A stretch of 57,228 nt of DNA from Pelomonas sp966111775 (GCA_966111775.1 CBHWBD010000010.1:1-57228), one strand, 5' to 3'; positions 32,962-42,455 are shown, counted from the first letter of the stretch. Made by a program: numbers and translations. The notes: generated from the letters alone by a model not told the origin.

Positions 32962-34433
32962 GCATGAATCTCGTCACGCTGCTCTATCTGATCGCCAGCG
33001 TCTGCTTCATCCAGGCGCTCAAGGGTCTGTCGCATCCGACGACGTCCATCCGCGGCAATCTCTTCGGCATGGTCGGCATGAGCATCGCCGTGCTGACGAC
33101 GGGCGCCCTCATCGTCAAGCTCGCCGGCTCGGGTCTGGGCCTGGCGTGGGTGCTGCTCGGCCTCGTGGTCGGTGGCGGCTACGGCGCCTGGCGGGCCAAG
33201 ACGGTCGAAATGACCAAGATGCCCGAACTGGTGGCCTTCTTCCACAGCATGATCGGCTTGGCCGCCGTGGCCATCGCGGTCGCGGCCGTCGCCGAGCCGG
33301 CGGCCTTCGGCATCACGCCGGCCATGGACGCCGCGCTGGCGGCCATCGCGCCGGAAGACGGTGTCGCTCCGCGCACGCTGGCGCCCATTCCGGGCGGCAA
33401 CCGCATCGAGCTGGCCCTGGGTGCCTTCATCGGCGCCATCACCTTCACCGGCTCGGTCATCGCCTGGGGCAAGCTGTCGGGCGGCAGCAAGTTCCGCTTG
33501 TTCCAGGGCGCGCCGGTGGTCTTCAAGGGCCAGCATGCGCTGAACGCGGTGCTGGGCCTGGCGGCGGCCTTCTTCATCTTCGGTTTCTGGCACAGCCAGA
33601 GCGCCATGGACTTCGGCCTGGTCATCGCGCTGGGCTTCGTGCTGGGCGTGACGCTGATCATTCCCATCGGCGGCGCCGACATGCCGGTCGTCGTGTCCAT
33701 GCTGAACAGCTATTCCGGCTGGGCGGCGGCGGGCATCGGCTTCTCGCTGAACAACAGCATGCTGATCATCTCCGGCTCACTGGTGGGCAGCTCCGGCGCG
33801 ATCCTGAGCTACATCATGTGCAAGGCGATGAACCGCAGCTTCTTCAACGTCATCCTGGGCGGCTTCGGCGGCGAGGTCGGCGGCCCGGCGGCGGGTGCGG
33901 CCCAGCAGCGCAACGTGAAGAGCGGCAGTGCCGACGACGCGGCCTTCGTGCTCGGCAATGCCGAAAGCGTCGTCATCGTGCCGGGCTACGGCCTGGCCGT
34001 GGCGCGCGCCCAGCATGCGGTGAAGGAACTGGCCGCCAAGCTCACCGAGAAGGGCATCACCGTTAAATACGCCATCCACCCGGTGGCCGGCCGCATGCCG
34101 GGCCACATGAACGTGCTGCTGGCCGAGGCCGAGGTGCCCTATGACCAGGTCTTCGAGATGGAAGACATCAACGGCGAGTTCGGCCAGGTCGACGTGGCCA
34201 TCATCCTGGGCGCCAACGACGTCGTGAACCCGGCGGCCCACGTCAAGGGCAGCGCCATCTACGGCATGCCCATACTGGAGGCCTACAAGGCCAAGACCAT
34301 CATCGTCAACAAGCGCTCGATGGCGGCCGGCTATGCGGGGCTGGACAACGAACTCTTCTACATGGACAAGACCATGATGGTCTTCGGCGACGCCAAGAAG
34401 ATCGTGGAGGACATGCTCAAGGCCGTCGAATAG
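32958..34433 (+). CDS. pntB: NAD(P) transhydrogenase subunit beta
   Basis: The protein has 491 residues. About nine membrane helices at residues 1-260 include ADMPVVVSMLNSYSGWAAAG. The NADP(H)-binding domain III follows, with VIVPGYGLAVARAQHAV, HPVAGRMPGHMNVLLAEA, GANDVVNPAAH and VNKRSMAAGYAGLDN. It forms the proton channel and the NADP site with the alpha parts. A linker segment at about 115-160 is somewhat Ala/Pro-rich. A weak hairpin follows the gene at 34444-34463. Confidence 0.97.
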   Translation: MSMNLVTLLYLIASVCFIQALKGLSHPTTSIRGNLFGMVGMSIAVLTTGALIVKLAGSGLGLAWVLLGLVVGGGYGAWRAKTVEMTKMPELVAFFHSMIGLAAVAIAVAAVAEPAAFGITPAMDAALAAIAPEDGVAPRTLAPIPGGNRIELALGAFIGAITFTGSVIAWGKLSGGSKFRLFQGAPVVFKGQHALNAVLGLAAAFFIFGFWHSQSAMDFGLVIALGFVLGVTLIIPIGGADMPVVVSMLNSYSGWAAAGIGFSLNNSMLIISGSLVGSSGAILSYIMCKAMNRSFFNVILGGFGGEVGGPAAGAAQQRNVKSGSADDAAFVLGNAESVVIVPGYGLAVARAQHAVKELAAKLTEKGITVKYAIHPVAGRMPGHMNVLLAEAEVPYDQVFEMEDINGEFGQVDVAIILGANDVVNPAAHVKGSAIYGMPILEAYKAKTIIVNKRSMAAGYAGLDNELFYMDKTMMVFGDAKKIVEDMLKAVE

Positions 34434-34443
34434 CCCTGCGGAA

Positions 34444-34463
34444 AGCGCTCCCTAGAGAGCGCT
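34444..34463 (+). terminator. Hairpin after pntB, weak terminator candidate
   Basis: AGCGCTC (34444-34450) pairs with GAGCGCT (34457-34463) around CCTAGA. No T-run follows, so it may be a 3'-end stabiliser or a rho-type end. Confidence 0.4.
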
Positions 34464-34532
34464 ATCGAATCCCCTGACCCGTGGGCTGTCAGCCTTCGGT
34501 CAGAATCGCCGCAACAAAGAAGGAGACAAGGC

Positions 34533-36203
34533 ATGGAGCCGATCTGGCTGAAGCATTACCCGGCCGCTGTGCCGCGCGACGTCAACGTGTCGCTCTACCC
34601 CAGCCTGGTCGACCTGCTGGACACCTCGTTCAAGAAGAACGCCGCCAAGCCCGCCTATCTGATGATGGGCAAGAGCGTCAGCTTTGCGCAGGTGGACGAG
34701 GCCTCGCGTGCGATGGCCGCCTATCTGCAGAGCCTGGGCCTGGAGAAGGGCGACCGCGTCGCCCTCATGATGCCCAACCTCTTCCAGTACCCGGTGGCCG
34801 TGGCCGCCGTGCTGAGGGCGGGCTATGTGGTCGTCAACGTCAACCCGCTGTACACGCCGCGCGAGCTGGAGCACCAGCTCAAGGACTCGGGCGCCAAGGC
34901 CATCATCATCATCGAGAACTTCGCCTCGGTGCTGCAGCAGGTGGTGCGCAACGTGCCCACCAAGCACATCATCCTGGCGTCCATGGGCGACATGCTTGGC
35001 CTCAAGGGCCTGCTCGTCAACTACGTGGTGCGCAAGGTCAAGAAGATGGTGCCGGCCTTCGAGCTGCCGGGCGCCATCAAGTTCAACGACGCGCTGTCCA
35101 AGGGCCGCAGCCTGACCTACAAGGCGCCCAAGCTGGGCCCCGACGACATCGCCGTGCTGCAGTACACCGGCGGCACGACCGGCGTGTCCAAGGGCGCCGT
35201 GCTGCTGCACCGCAACCTGGTCGCCAACATCCTGCAAAGCGAGGCCTGGTACCAGCCCGCGCTGAAGAAGATTCCCGCCGGCGAGCAGGTCACGACCATC
35301 TGCGCGCTGCCGCTGTATCACATCTTCGGTTTCAACACGAACATGATGCTGTCCATGCACATGGGCGGCGCCAATGTGCTGATTCCGAATCCGCGCGACC
35401 TGCCGGCGGTGTTCAAGGAACTGGCCAACCACCGCTTCCACAGCTTCCCGGCCGTCAACACGCTGTTCATGGCCATGGCCAACCATGCCGACTTCGGCAC
35501 GGTGGACTGGAGCCGCCTCGTCATCTCGGTGGGCGGCGGCATGGCCGTGCAGCAGGCCACGGCCAAGCTGTGGCTGGAGAAGACCGGCTGCCCCATCGTC
35601 GAGGGCTATGGCCTGTCCGAGACCTCGCCGTCGGCCAGCTGCAATCCGACCGACAGCACCGCCTACAGCGGCACCATCGGCCTGCCCATGCCGCTGACCG
35701 ACCTGCAGCTGCTGGACGACGACGGCAACGAAGTGCCCATGGGCCAGCCGGGCGAGATCGCCATCAAGGGCCCGCAGGTCATGGCCGGCTACTGGCAGCG
35801 TCCGGACGAGACCGCCAAGGTCATGACGGCCAACGGCTATTTCCGCACCGGCGACATCGGCACCGTCGACGAACGCGGTTATTTCAAGATCGTCGACCGC
35901 AAGAAGGACATGATCCTGGTCAGCGGCTTCAATGTGTATCCGAACGAAGTCGAGGACGTCATCACCCAGATGCCCGGCGTGCTGGAATGCGCCGCCGTGG
36001 GCGTGCCGGACAGCAAGGCGGGCGAGGCGGTGAAGGTCGTCATCGTGAAGAAAGACCCGAATGTCACGGAAGCTGACGTTCGCGCCTATTGCGAAGCCAA
36101 CCTGACGGGCTACAAACGTCCGAAGATCGTGGAGTTCCGTACCGAACTGCCCAAGACGCCGGTCGGCAAGATCCTGCGCAGGGAATTGCGGGACAAGAGC
36201 TGA
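34533..36203 (+). CDS. fadD: Long-chain fatty-acid–CoA ligase
   Basis: The protein has 556 residues, the usual FadD length. The adenylate-forming motifs are present: YTGGTTGVSKGA (about 210), the acyl-binding motif EGYGLSETSP (about 357), and YFKIVDRKKDMILVSGFNVYP (about 450) with the catalytic Lys in TPVGKILRRELR at the C-terminus. It activates fatty acids as acyl-AMP and then acyl-CoA at the inner membrane. AAGGAGA precedes the start. It is separated from pntB by about 100 bases with a hairpin, so it probably has its own promoter. Confidence 0.94.
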   Translation: MEPIWLKHYPAAVPRDVNVSLYPSLVDLLDTSFKKNAAKPAYLMMGKSVSFAQVDEASRAMAAYLQSLGLEKGDRVALMMPNLFQYPVAVAAVLRAGYVVVNVNPLYTPRELEHQLKDSGAKAIIIIENFASVLQQVVRNVPTKHIILASMGDMLGLKGLLVNYVVRKVKKMVPAFELPGAIKFNDALSKGRSLTYKAPKLGPDDIAVLQYTGGTTGVSKGAVLLHRNLVANILQSEAWYQPALKKIPAGEQVTTICALPLYHIFGFNTNMMLSMHMGGANVLIPNPRDLPAVFKELANHRFHSFPAVNTLFMAMANHADFGTVDWSRLVISVGGGMAVQQATAKLWLEKTGCPIVEGYGLSETSPSASCNPTDSTAYSGTIGLPMPLTDLQLLDDDGNEVPMGQPGEIAIKGPQVMAGYWQRPDETAKVMTANGYFRTGDIGTVDERGYFKIVDRKKDMILVSGFNVYPNEVEDVITQMPGVLECAAVGVPDSKAGEAVKVVIVKKDPNVTEADVRAYCEANLTGYKRPKIVEFRTELPKTPVGKILRRELRDKS

Positions 36204-36257
36204 TGCTTTCCCATGGCCCGCGGGTGGTGAACCCGCCCGCAGGCGAGGTTCGATAAC

Positions 36258-36791
36258 GTGCTCGATCTGCTGTATTCAAAAACCGATGCTGGCCGCGCCG
36301 AGATCCGCGCGCGGACCCTGCCGCTGTCGCGCACCGCGCGCAACCTGCTGCTTGTGCTGGACGCAAGCAAGCCGGGCAGCGAGTGGGTGCGCCTCGTCGC
36401 CGGTGCGAGCGAGGCCGATTTCGAGACCCTGCGCCAGCATGGCCTGATCGCGGCCCAGAACGCTGCCGGCCAACCCATGGCGACCCAACCGCCGGCGGCA
36501 GCGCCGGCCCCCGTGGCGACGGCACCTGCGCCGCTGGCTCCCGCGGCGCCGGCCCCGGCGGCGGCAGGTCACTCGCCGCTGCTGGACCGCGCGGCCCTGT
36601 ACACCTATCTGAGCGGCGAGGCGACCAAGCTGCTCGGCCCGTTCAAGGGCTATGCCTTCGCCCTCGAGGTCGAACGCGCCGACAGTCTCGCCACCCTGCA
36701 GGGCCTGGCCCTGCAACTCGTCGAGCGCGTGCAGAAGGCCAAGGGCGAAGACGCCGCCCAGGCCGTGCGCGACGCCCTCGGCCTGCGCTGA
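36258..36791 (+). CDS. Hypothetical protein with Ala/Pro linker
   Basis: The protein has 177 residues and a GTG start. The N-terminal 65 residues (LYSKTDAGRAEIRAR; LPLSRTARNLLLVLD) look like a small helical, winged-helix-like domain. An Ala/Pro linker of about 40 residues follows, then a helical C-terminal domain (LTYLSGEA-like start, ERADSLATLQGLALQLVERV). No signal peptide or membrane segment is seen, so it should be cytoplasmic. I do not recognise a function; similar two-domain hypothetical proteins are common in Burkholderiales. It sits between fadD and rsmE on the same strand. Confidence 0.7.
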   Translation: MLDLLYSKTDAGRAEIRARTLPLSRTARNLLLVLDASKPGSEWVRLVAGASEADFETLRQHGLIAAQNAAGQPMATQPPAAAPAPVATAPAPLAPAAPAPAAAGHSPLLDRAALYTYLSGEATKLLGPFKGYAFALEVERADSLATLQGLALQLVERVQKAKGEDAAQAVRDALGLR

Positions 36792-36827
36792 GGGACACTC
36801 GCGGGCCTACCGCCTGCAGAGTCCGCC

Positions 36828-37541
36828 TTGCCCCGCTTCTTTGTCGACACCCCGCTCGCCGCGACCGATGGCGACATCGCCCTGCCGCCCGGCGCCGCCC
36901 GCCATGTGCAGGTGCTGCGTCTGCAGCCCGGTGATGCGTTGACCGTGTTCGACGGCAGCGGCCCGGAATGGCAGGCCGAGGTGACGGCCATGGGCCGCAG
37001 CGAGGTCAGGGTGAAGCTGATTGCTGCCGAGCAGCCGCAGCGCGAACTGGCACTGCACATCACGCTGGCCGTCGTCATGCCGGCCAATGACCGCATGGAC
37101 TTCCTGGTCGAGAAGGCCTCGGAACTCGGCGCCGCGGCCCTGCAGCCGCTGATGGGCGAGCGCTCGGTGCTGCGCCTGAACGGCGAACGCGCCGACAAGA
37201 AGCGCAGCCACTGGCAGGGCGTGGCCGTCGCCGCGGCCGAGCAATGCGGCCGCACCGTGCCGCTGCGCGTCGAGCCCGTTCTGCCCTTGGCGAATTGGCT
37301 CGCTTCGCTGCCACCTCGCGACGATGAATGGCGCGGCCTGCTGAGCCCGCGCGCCGCCGCGCCGCTGGCCGGCTTTCCCCAGCAGCGTGCCCTCTTCCTC
37401 AGCGGCCCCGAGGGCGGCCTCAGCGACGCCGAAGAGGAGGCCGCCCGCGCCCGTGGCTTCGTGGCCATCACGCTGGGCCCGCGCATCCTGCGTGCCGACA
37501 CCGCGCCGCTGGCCGTGCTCTCCTGGCTCGCCCTGTCTTGA
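36828..37541 (+). CDS. rsmE: 16S rRNA (uracil(1498)-N(3))-methyltransferase RsmE
   Basis: The protein has 237 residues. The family N-terminus PRFFVD follows a TTG start at 36828; no ATG fits. A PUA-like domain (ARHVQVLRLQPGDALTVFDGSG) precedes the SPOUT methyltransferase domain with its deep knot: LFLSGPEGGLSDAEEEAA and ITLGPRILRADTAPLAVLS. It methylates U1498 of 16S rRNA using S-adenosylmethionine. Its stop overlaps the next start as TTGA. Confidence 0.95.
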   Translation: MPRFFVDTPLAATDGDIALPPGAARHVQVLRLQPGDALTVFDGSGPEWQAEVTAMGRSEVRVKLIAAEQPQRELALHITLAVVMPANDRMDFLVEKASELGAAALQPLMGERSVLRLNGERADKKRSHWQGVAVAAAEQCGRTVPLRVEPVLPLANWLASLPPRDDEWRGLLSPRAAAPLAGFPQQRALFLSGPEGGLSDAEEEAARARGFVAITLGPRILRADTAPLAVLSWLALS

Positions 37542-38701
37542 ACCGCAAGCTCGCCCTGCTGGTCCTGGTCCAGGGCCTGTTCCTGACCAACAACATCTGC
37601 TTCATGGCCATCAATGGCCTCGTCGGTCTGGCGCTGGCGCCGCGGCCGTGGATGGCCACCTTGCCCATCTGCGCCTACGTGGCCGGCGGCGCGCTGATGG
37701 CGCGCATGGTGGGCCGACACCAGCTGCGTTTCGGCCGCCGGCGTGCCTTCCAGATCGGTCTCGTCGTCGCCATGCTGTGCTGCGCCGTCGCGCTGTGGAG
37801 CGTGCTGCACTCGCAGTTCTGGGGCGTCGTGCTCGCGACGCTGGCGGCGGGCTACTACACGTCCAACGCGGCCCTCTACCGCTTCGCCGCCACCGAGATC
37901 GTCGCGCCCGAGAAGCGCGAGGCCGCCATCTCCTGGGTGCTGGGCGGGGGCTGCCTGGGCGCCATCGTCGGACCGGTCCTGGCGCGCGAAAGCAAGAACC
38001 TGCTGGTGGCGCCCTTTGCCGGCGCCTATCTGCTGCTGATAGTCGTCGCCGTCGTCGGCTTCCTGTTGATCTCGCTGATCGACTTCCCACCTCTGGCCCA
38101 GCCCGCGCCCGGTGCCGGTGGCCGCTCCAGCGCCGAGCTGGCGCGACAGCCCATCTTCCTGGTCGCGCTGGCCGCGAGTGCGCTCGGTTATGGCGTCATG
38201 AACCTGCTGATGGCCGCCACGCCCATCGCCATGGGCCAGTGCGGCCTGCCCTTCGCAGACGCCACGACGGTGCTGCAGTGGCATGTGCTGGGCATGTTCG
38301 TGCCCAGTTTCTTCACCGGGCCGCTGATCAAGCGCGTCGGCGTGCTGCCCGTCATGTCGGTCGGCGTCTTGCTCAACCTGGGCTGCGTGGCTTTTGCGCT
38401 GTCGGGCCAGGACCTGGATCATTTCCTCGGCGCCCTGCTGCTGCTGGGCATCGGCTGGAACTTCCTCTACATCGGCGGCACGACGCTGTTCACCCAGGCC
38501 TATCGCCCCGAGGAGAAGACGCGCGCCCAGGGGCTGCTGGACACCGGCGTCTACGCGACCATGACGCTGACTTCGTTCTCGTCGGGCGCCCTGGTCACGA
38601 CGGGCGGCTGGCAGTGGATGAACTGGGCCAGCCTGGTGCCCATCGCGCTGTGCGCGGCGGCGCTGGCCGCGCTGGCGCTGCTTCAGCGCCGATCGTGCTG
38701 A
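37538..38701 (+). CDS. MFS transporter
   Basis: The protein has 387 residues and a TTG start overlapping the rsmE stop. About twelve hydrophobic helices are visible, with the MFS loop GRHQLRFGRRRAFQIG between helices 2 and 3 and a related repeat in the second half (FTGPLIKRVGVLPVMSVG). The closest general type is the YceJ/quinolone-like drug/proton family; the substrate is unknown. The end overlaps the convergent gene on the other strand by 19 bases. Confidence 0.85.
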   Translation: MNRKLALLVLVQGLFLTNNICFMAINGLVGLALAPRPWMATLPICAYVAGGALMARMVGRHQLRFGRRRAFQIGLVVAMLCCAVALWSVLHSQFWGVVLATLAAGYYTSNAALYRFAATEIVAPEKREAAISWVLGGGCLGAIVGPVLARESKNLLVAPFAGAYLLLIVVAVVGFLLISLIDFPPLAQPAPGAGGRSSAELARQPIFLVALAASALGYGVMNLLMAATPIAMGQCGLPFADATTVLQWHVLGMFVPSFFTGPLIKRVGVLPVMSVGVLLNLGCVAFALSGQDLDHFLGALLLLGIGWNFLYIGGTTLFTQAYRPEEKTRAQGLLDTGVYATMTLTSFSSGALVTTGGWQWMNWASLVPIALCAAALAALALLQRRSC

Positions 38702-39195
38702 AGGTATTCGGCGGCCATTTGTTGGCCGACGAGGTCCGGCTTCAGGCGCGGCAGTGACTTGATGTCCAGGTCGCGCTGGGTCACGAACAGCGGCGTGCCG
38801 ATGCGCAGGCCGTTGATGACGCCGCCGTCGCCCAGCGTGGGCAGCAGCGGGTAGACGCGCAGGCGCAGCACCAGCGTGCCGGCTTCGTCCTGGAAGAGGG
38901 CCGTTTCGATGAGCGTGTTGCAGCCCAGGTTGTCGGCCTGTTCGAGCAGGGCGGCGCCGGCCGCCGCCGGATCCGCCTGCACGGCCGGCATCGCCATCGA
39001 GACGATGCGCCGGTCGTCGACATCGAGGGCGTTGGCGACGGCGGTGTTGAAGTTCTGGTTCAGCGCGTCCCAGTCCGGGCCGCTCTCGCTGGGTGGATTG
39101 CGTCCCTGGCCGAAGACCAGGGTGCAGGGTGCGGCGGGCGCGGCGGCGGCGGCCAGCGCCAGCAGCGTCGCAGCGATCAGCTCACGCGGCTGCAT
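38683..39195 (-). CDS. Secreted protein of unknown function
   Basis: The protein has 170 residues with an N-terminal signal (LIAATLLALAAAAAPAAP). The rest is a single small domain with LNQNFNTAVANALDVDDRRI and LVLRLRVYPLLPTLGDGG, and two cysteines that may form a disulfide. No family is recognised. The start overlaps the methyltransferase stop by 14 bases, so the two are probably co-expressed. Its C-terminus overlaps the convergent MFS gene. Confidence 0.7.
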   Translation of the reverse strand: MQPRELIAATLLALAAAAAPAAPCTLVFGQGRNPPSESGPDWDALNQNFNTAVANALDVDDRRIVSMAMPAVQADPAAAGAALLEQADNLGCNTLIETALFQDEAGTLVLRLRVYPLLPTLGDGGVINGLRIGTPLFVTQRDLDIKSLPRLKPDLVGQQMAAEYLQHDRR

Positions 39196-40459
39196 CGCCT
39201 TCAGCCGGCTTGCGCGCCGAGCCCTTGACGAGGTCGAAGCGGAACAGCCGGCATTCGATGGGGCCGTTCCACATCGGCACGCGACGTGATTCCTTCAACC
39301 GCATCTTGTTGGGCAGCTTCATGTCGGGGCTGAGCATCCAGGCCGTCCAGCCGGCCGGGTTCTCGGTGTACTGGCGCTTCCAGTGTGCGGCCAGGCGGGG
39401 GAAGAAGTCATCCCCCGCATCGCGCTCCTCGCTGCCGCCGGCATCGCGCGTCATGGCCGCCTTGCCGCGCACCTCGATGCGCTCGCCGTAGGGCGGGTTC
39501 ATGACGATGGCGCCGGCCATGCCCTCGGGCAGTTGCGGCGCGGGGCGCTCCAGCGCGTCGCCGCCGTTGAACTGGATGTACTGGGCGACGCCGGCTCGCT
39601 CGGCATTGCGGCGCGCGAAGTCAACCATGCGGAAGGCCACGTCGCTGGCGTAGATGGGCACGGCGGGCGCATGGATGCGGGCGCGCGCGGCCTGGGCCAT
39701 CTCGCCCCACGCGGCCTTCAGCGCCGGCGTCGAGAACGGGATCTGGCGCTCGAAGGCGAAGCGGCGCAGCAGGCCCGGCGCCGAATCGCAGGCGATCAGC
39801 GCGGCTTCGATGGGAATGGTGCCGGAGCCGCAGCAGGGGTCGTGCAGGGCCGACTCACCGCGCCAGCCGGCGGCGGCCAGCATGGCGGCGGCCAGCGTCT
39901 CCTTCAGCGGCGCATCGCCCTTGTCGACGCGCCAGCCGCGCTTGAAGAGGGGCTCGCCGGAGGTGTCGACATAGATCGCCGCCCTTTCGGGGCCGACGTG
40001 CAGCAGCACGGGCAGGTCGGGCGAATGGGTGTCCACGCTGGGGCGCTCGCCGGTGTGCTCGCGCAGCTGGTCGCAGATCGCGTCCTTGATGCGTAGCGTC
40101 GTGAAGTTCAGGCTCTTCAGCGGCGAGCGCTGGGCGACGGTGTCGACGCGGAGGGTGTGCCGCGGCGTGATCCAGTCGCGCCAGTCGACGCGGCGAGCCA
40201 GGGCATAGAGATCTTCCTCGTGGCGGTAGGGGCCTTCGATCAGCTCGACGAGCACGCGTTGCGCGAGCCGGCTTTCGAGATTGATGCGCAGCACGTCCTC
40301 GGCCGTGCCCAGCACACCGCAGCCGCCGCGCAGCACCTCGACCTTGCTGCGCACGCCGGGTGGCAGGAAGCGCTTGAGCTCCTCCTCCAGCAGCGGCTCG
40401 ACACCACCGGCACAGGACACGAACAGGGAAAGTTTGTTGGGCAGGCTCACGGGCGGCAT
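39182..40459 (-). CDS. THUMP-domain RNA guanine-N2 methyltransferase (RlmL-type)
   Basis: The protein has 425 residues. A ferredoxin-like N-terminus and THUMP domain (about 10-165, with LVELIEGPYRHEEDLYALA) precede a Rossmann methyltransferase. Motif I is HDPCCGSGTIPIEAALIA, motif IV is VMNPPYGERIEVRG, typical of N2-guanine rRNA methyltransferases. It matches the N-terminal half of Escherichia coli RlmL (m2G2445 of 23S rRNA), without the RlmK half. The exact target base is inferred from the family. Confidence 0.9.
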   Translation of the reverse strand: MPPVSLPNKLSLFVSCAGGVEPLLEEELKRFLPPGVRSKVEVLRGGCGVLGTAEDVLRINLESRLAQRVLVELIEGPYRHEEDLYALARRVDWRDWITPRHTLRVDTVAQRSPLKSLNFTTLRIKDAICDQLREHTGERPSVDTHSPDLPVLLHVGPERAAIYVDTSGEPLFKRGWRVDKGDAPLKETLAAAMLAAAGWRGESALHDPCCGSGTIPIEAALIACDSAPGLLRRFAFERQIPFSTPALKAAWGEMAQAARARIHAPAVPIYASDVAFRMVDFARRNAERAGVAQYIQFNGGDALERPAPQLPEGMAGAIVMNPPYGERIEVRGKAAMTRDAGGSEERDAGDDFFPRLAAHWKRQYTENPAGWTAWMLSPDMKLPNKMRLKESRRVPMWNGPIECRLFRFDLVKGSARKPAEGDAAA

Positions 40460-40506
40460 TGTCGCCGCCCTCTAAACTGACAGCGTTGCCATCCCTGCTG
40501 CCCGTC

Positions 40507-41367
40507 ATGAAGCGATTCGTCCTGACTCTCGCCTTCCTGTTCACCGCCCTGCAGGCGCAGGCCCAGGCGGCCTACCCGCCGCACACGATTCCCAACACCC
40601 AGCAGCGCGCCCTGCCCAAGAACGCCGACGGCCGCACCTACCAGCTGCACGTCCACCTGCCGGGCTCTTTCGCCAAGGACCCCAAGCGCCGCTACCCGGT
40701 GCTCTACGTGACCGACGGCTACTGGGACTTCGCCACCGTCGTGGCCTCCTACAACAACCTGAACTACGACAAGGTCGTGCCGGAGTTCATCATCGTCGGC
40801 CTGGGCTATGCAGGCGACAACCTGGACTACGGCGAGCTGCGCAACTGGGAGTTGTCGCCGGTGCGCGTGAGCCCGCTGGCCTTGGGCACCGGCCATGCGG
40901 ACCAATTCATCGCCGCGCTGGAGAAGGACATCTTCCCGCTGGTCGAGCGCGACTACCGGGGTGACCCGGCCCAGCGCTATCTGGCCGGCAGTTCGCTGGG
41001 CGGCCTGTTCACCCTGCATGCGATGTATGCCAAGCCCGATCTCTTCAAGGGCTATATCGCGGCCAGCCCGGCCGTGGTGGTGGGCGGCGACTGGATCATC
41101 GGCCAGGCCAAGGCCTATGCCGCGACGGGCAAGCCCATCAAGGCGCGTCTGTACGTGACAGGGGCCGAGAACGAATGGCCGGGCTTTCTGGCCGGCATCA
41201 AGCGCTACCAGGCCCTGCTGCCGGAGCTCAAGCACCCCGGCCTGGTGTTCGAGAACCGCACCATCGACGGCGAGCGGCATGCCGGCACCAAGGCCGAGAG
41301 TTACACGCGCGGCATGCGCTTCGTCTTCGAGCCGCTGGCGCCGGAGAAGGGCCCGTCCCGGGACTGA
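40507..41367 (+). CDS. Secreted alpha/beta hydrolase, putative esterase
   Basis: The protein has 286 residues with a signal peptide cut near AQAQA. The esterase D-type core shows YQLHVHLPGSF, RYPVLYVTDGYWDF, the nucleophile elbow LAGSSLGGLFTLHAM, and a late Glu/His region (NRTIDGERHAGTKAESYTRG). It belongs to the same broad family as the hydrolase at 30090-30926 but is only distantly similar to it. It diverges from the methyltransferase gene, with 47 bases between them. Confidence 0.87.
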   Translation: MKRFVLTLAFLFTALQAQAQAAYPPHTIPNTQQRALPKNADGRTYQLHVHLPGSFAKDPKRRYPVLYVTDGYWDFATVVASYNNLNYDKVVPEFIIVGLGYAGDNLDYGELRNWELSPVRVSPLALGTGHADQFIAALEKDIFPLVERDYRGDPAQRYLAGSSLGGLFTLHAMYAKPDLFKGYIAASPAVVVGGDWIIGQAKAYAATGKPIKARLYVTGAENEWPGFLAGIKRYQALLPELKHPGLVFENRTIDGERHAGTKAESYTRGMRFVFEPLAPEKGPSRD

Positions 41368-41378
41368 GTCACGACCGA

Positions 41379-41438
41379 GGACAGGCCCTGCGGCCTGTCC
41401 GACGCGTGACGAAGGACAACCGGCATGCAAGCCGGTTG
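41379..41438 (+). terminator. Two hairpins between convergent hydrolase genes
   Basis: GGACAGGCC/GGCCTGTCC (41379-41400, loop CTGC) and AACCGGC/GCCGGTT (41418-41437, loop ATGCAA) lie between the two stop codons. Neither has a strong T-run. They could act as terminators or 3'-end protectors for both directions. Confidence 0.5.
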
Positions 41439-41457
41439 GCATGAGCCCTCTGGCTGC

Positions 41458-42393
41458 TTACTGGCGGATGAAGTCCAGCAGGTCCTGGTTGAGGCGGTCC
41501 TTGTGCGTGTCGGTGATGCCGTGCGGGCCGCCGGCGTACTCGATCAGGCGCGCACCCTTGACCAGTTTGACCGTGGCGCGGCCGGTGGTCTGGATGGGCA
41601 CGATCTGGTCGTCGTCACCGTGGATGACCAGGGTCGGGATGTCGAACTTCTTCAGGTCGCCGCGGAAGTCGGAGTTGAAGAAGGCGTCGATGCTGTCGTA
41701 GGTGGCCTTGGCGCCGGCCTGCATGCCCTGGGCGAAGAAGCTGTCCACCAGGCCGGCCGAGGGCTTGGCACCCGGGCGGTTGAAGCCGAAGAAGGGCCCG
41801 CCCGCGATGTCCTTGTAGAGCTGGGCACGGTTGTCCAGCGAGGCCTTGCGCAGGCCATCGAACACCGCCGTGGGCAGGCCTTCGGGATGGCTGGGCGACT
41901 GGCCCATGATGGGCGTGACGGCGCTCACCAGCACGGCCTTGGCGACACGCGCCGTGCCGTGGCGGCCGATGTAGCGGGCCACCTCGCCGCCGCCGGTGGA
42001 GAAGCCCACCAGCGTGGCGTGCTTGACGTCCAGGGCGCGCAGCACGGCGTCGAGGTCGTCGGCGTACTGGTCCATGTTGTTGCCGGTCCAGGGCTGGCCC
42101 GAACGGCCGTGGCCGCGGCGGTCATGGGCGATGACGCGGTAGCCATGCTCGGCCAGGAACTGCATCTGCGACTCCCAGCTGTCGGCGTTCAGAGGCCAGC
42201 CGTGGCTGAAGACGACGACAGGACCGCTCTTCGGGCCCCAGTCCTTCACGTAGAGGGGCGTGCCGTCGTTGGCGGCCACGTATTGGCTGGCGACCGCGGC
42301 TGCAGCGGTAGGCGCAGCCACAGCCTGGGTCTGGACGGCGAATCCGCCGAGGGCGATGGTGGTGGCAAGGGCGAGGCGGGTGAGGGCGTTCAT
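41458..42393 (-). CDS. Exported alpha/beta hydrolase, chloroperoxidase-like
   Basis: The protein has 311 residues. A signal peptide (LALATTIALGGFAVQTQAVA) follows an ATG with AGGAGCT upstream. The hydrolase core shows LYVKDWGPKSGPVVVFSHGW, HDRRGHGRSGQPW, the nucleophile elbow LVGFSTGGGEVARY, the acid in IHGDDDQIVP and His in YAGGPHGITDTH. This is the non-haem haloperoxidase/esterase group, often linked to oxidative stress or xenobiotic esters. Unlike most relatives it carries an export signal. It is divergent from an AraC regulator that probably controls it. Confidence 0.9.
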   Translation of the reverse strand: MNALTRLALATTIALGGFAVQTQAVAAPTAAAAVASQYVAANDGTPLYVKDWGPKSGPVVVFSHGWPLNADSWESQMQFLAEHGYRVIAHDRRGHGRSGQPWTGNNMDQYADDLDAVLRALDVKHATLVGFSTGGGEVARYIGRHGTARVAKAVLVSAVTPIMGQSPSHPEGLPTAVFDGLRKASLDNRAQLYKDIAGGPFFGFNRPGAKPSAGLVDSFFAQGMQAGAKATYDSIDAFFNSDFRGDLKKFDIPTLVIHGDDDQIVPIQTTGRATVKLVKGARLIEYAGGPHGITDTHKDRLNQDLLDFIRQ

Positions 42394-42455
42394 GGTGAGC
42401 TCCTGTCGGTGGGTGGGGATGTCTTGCGACGGGATGAACTTTGCCGGCGATGGGT

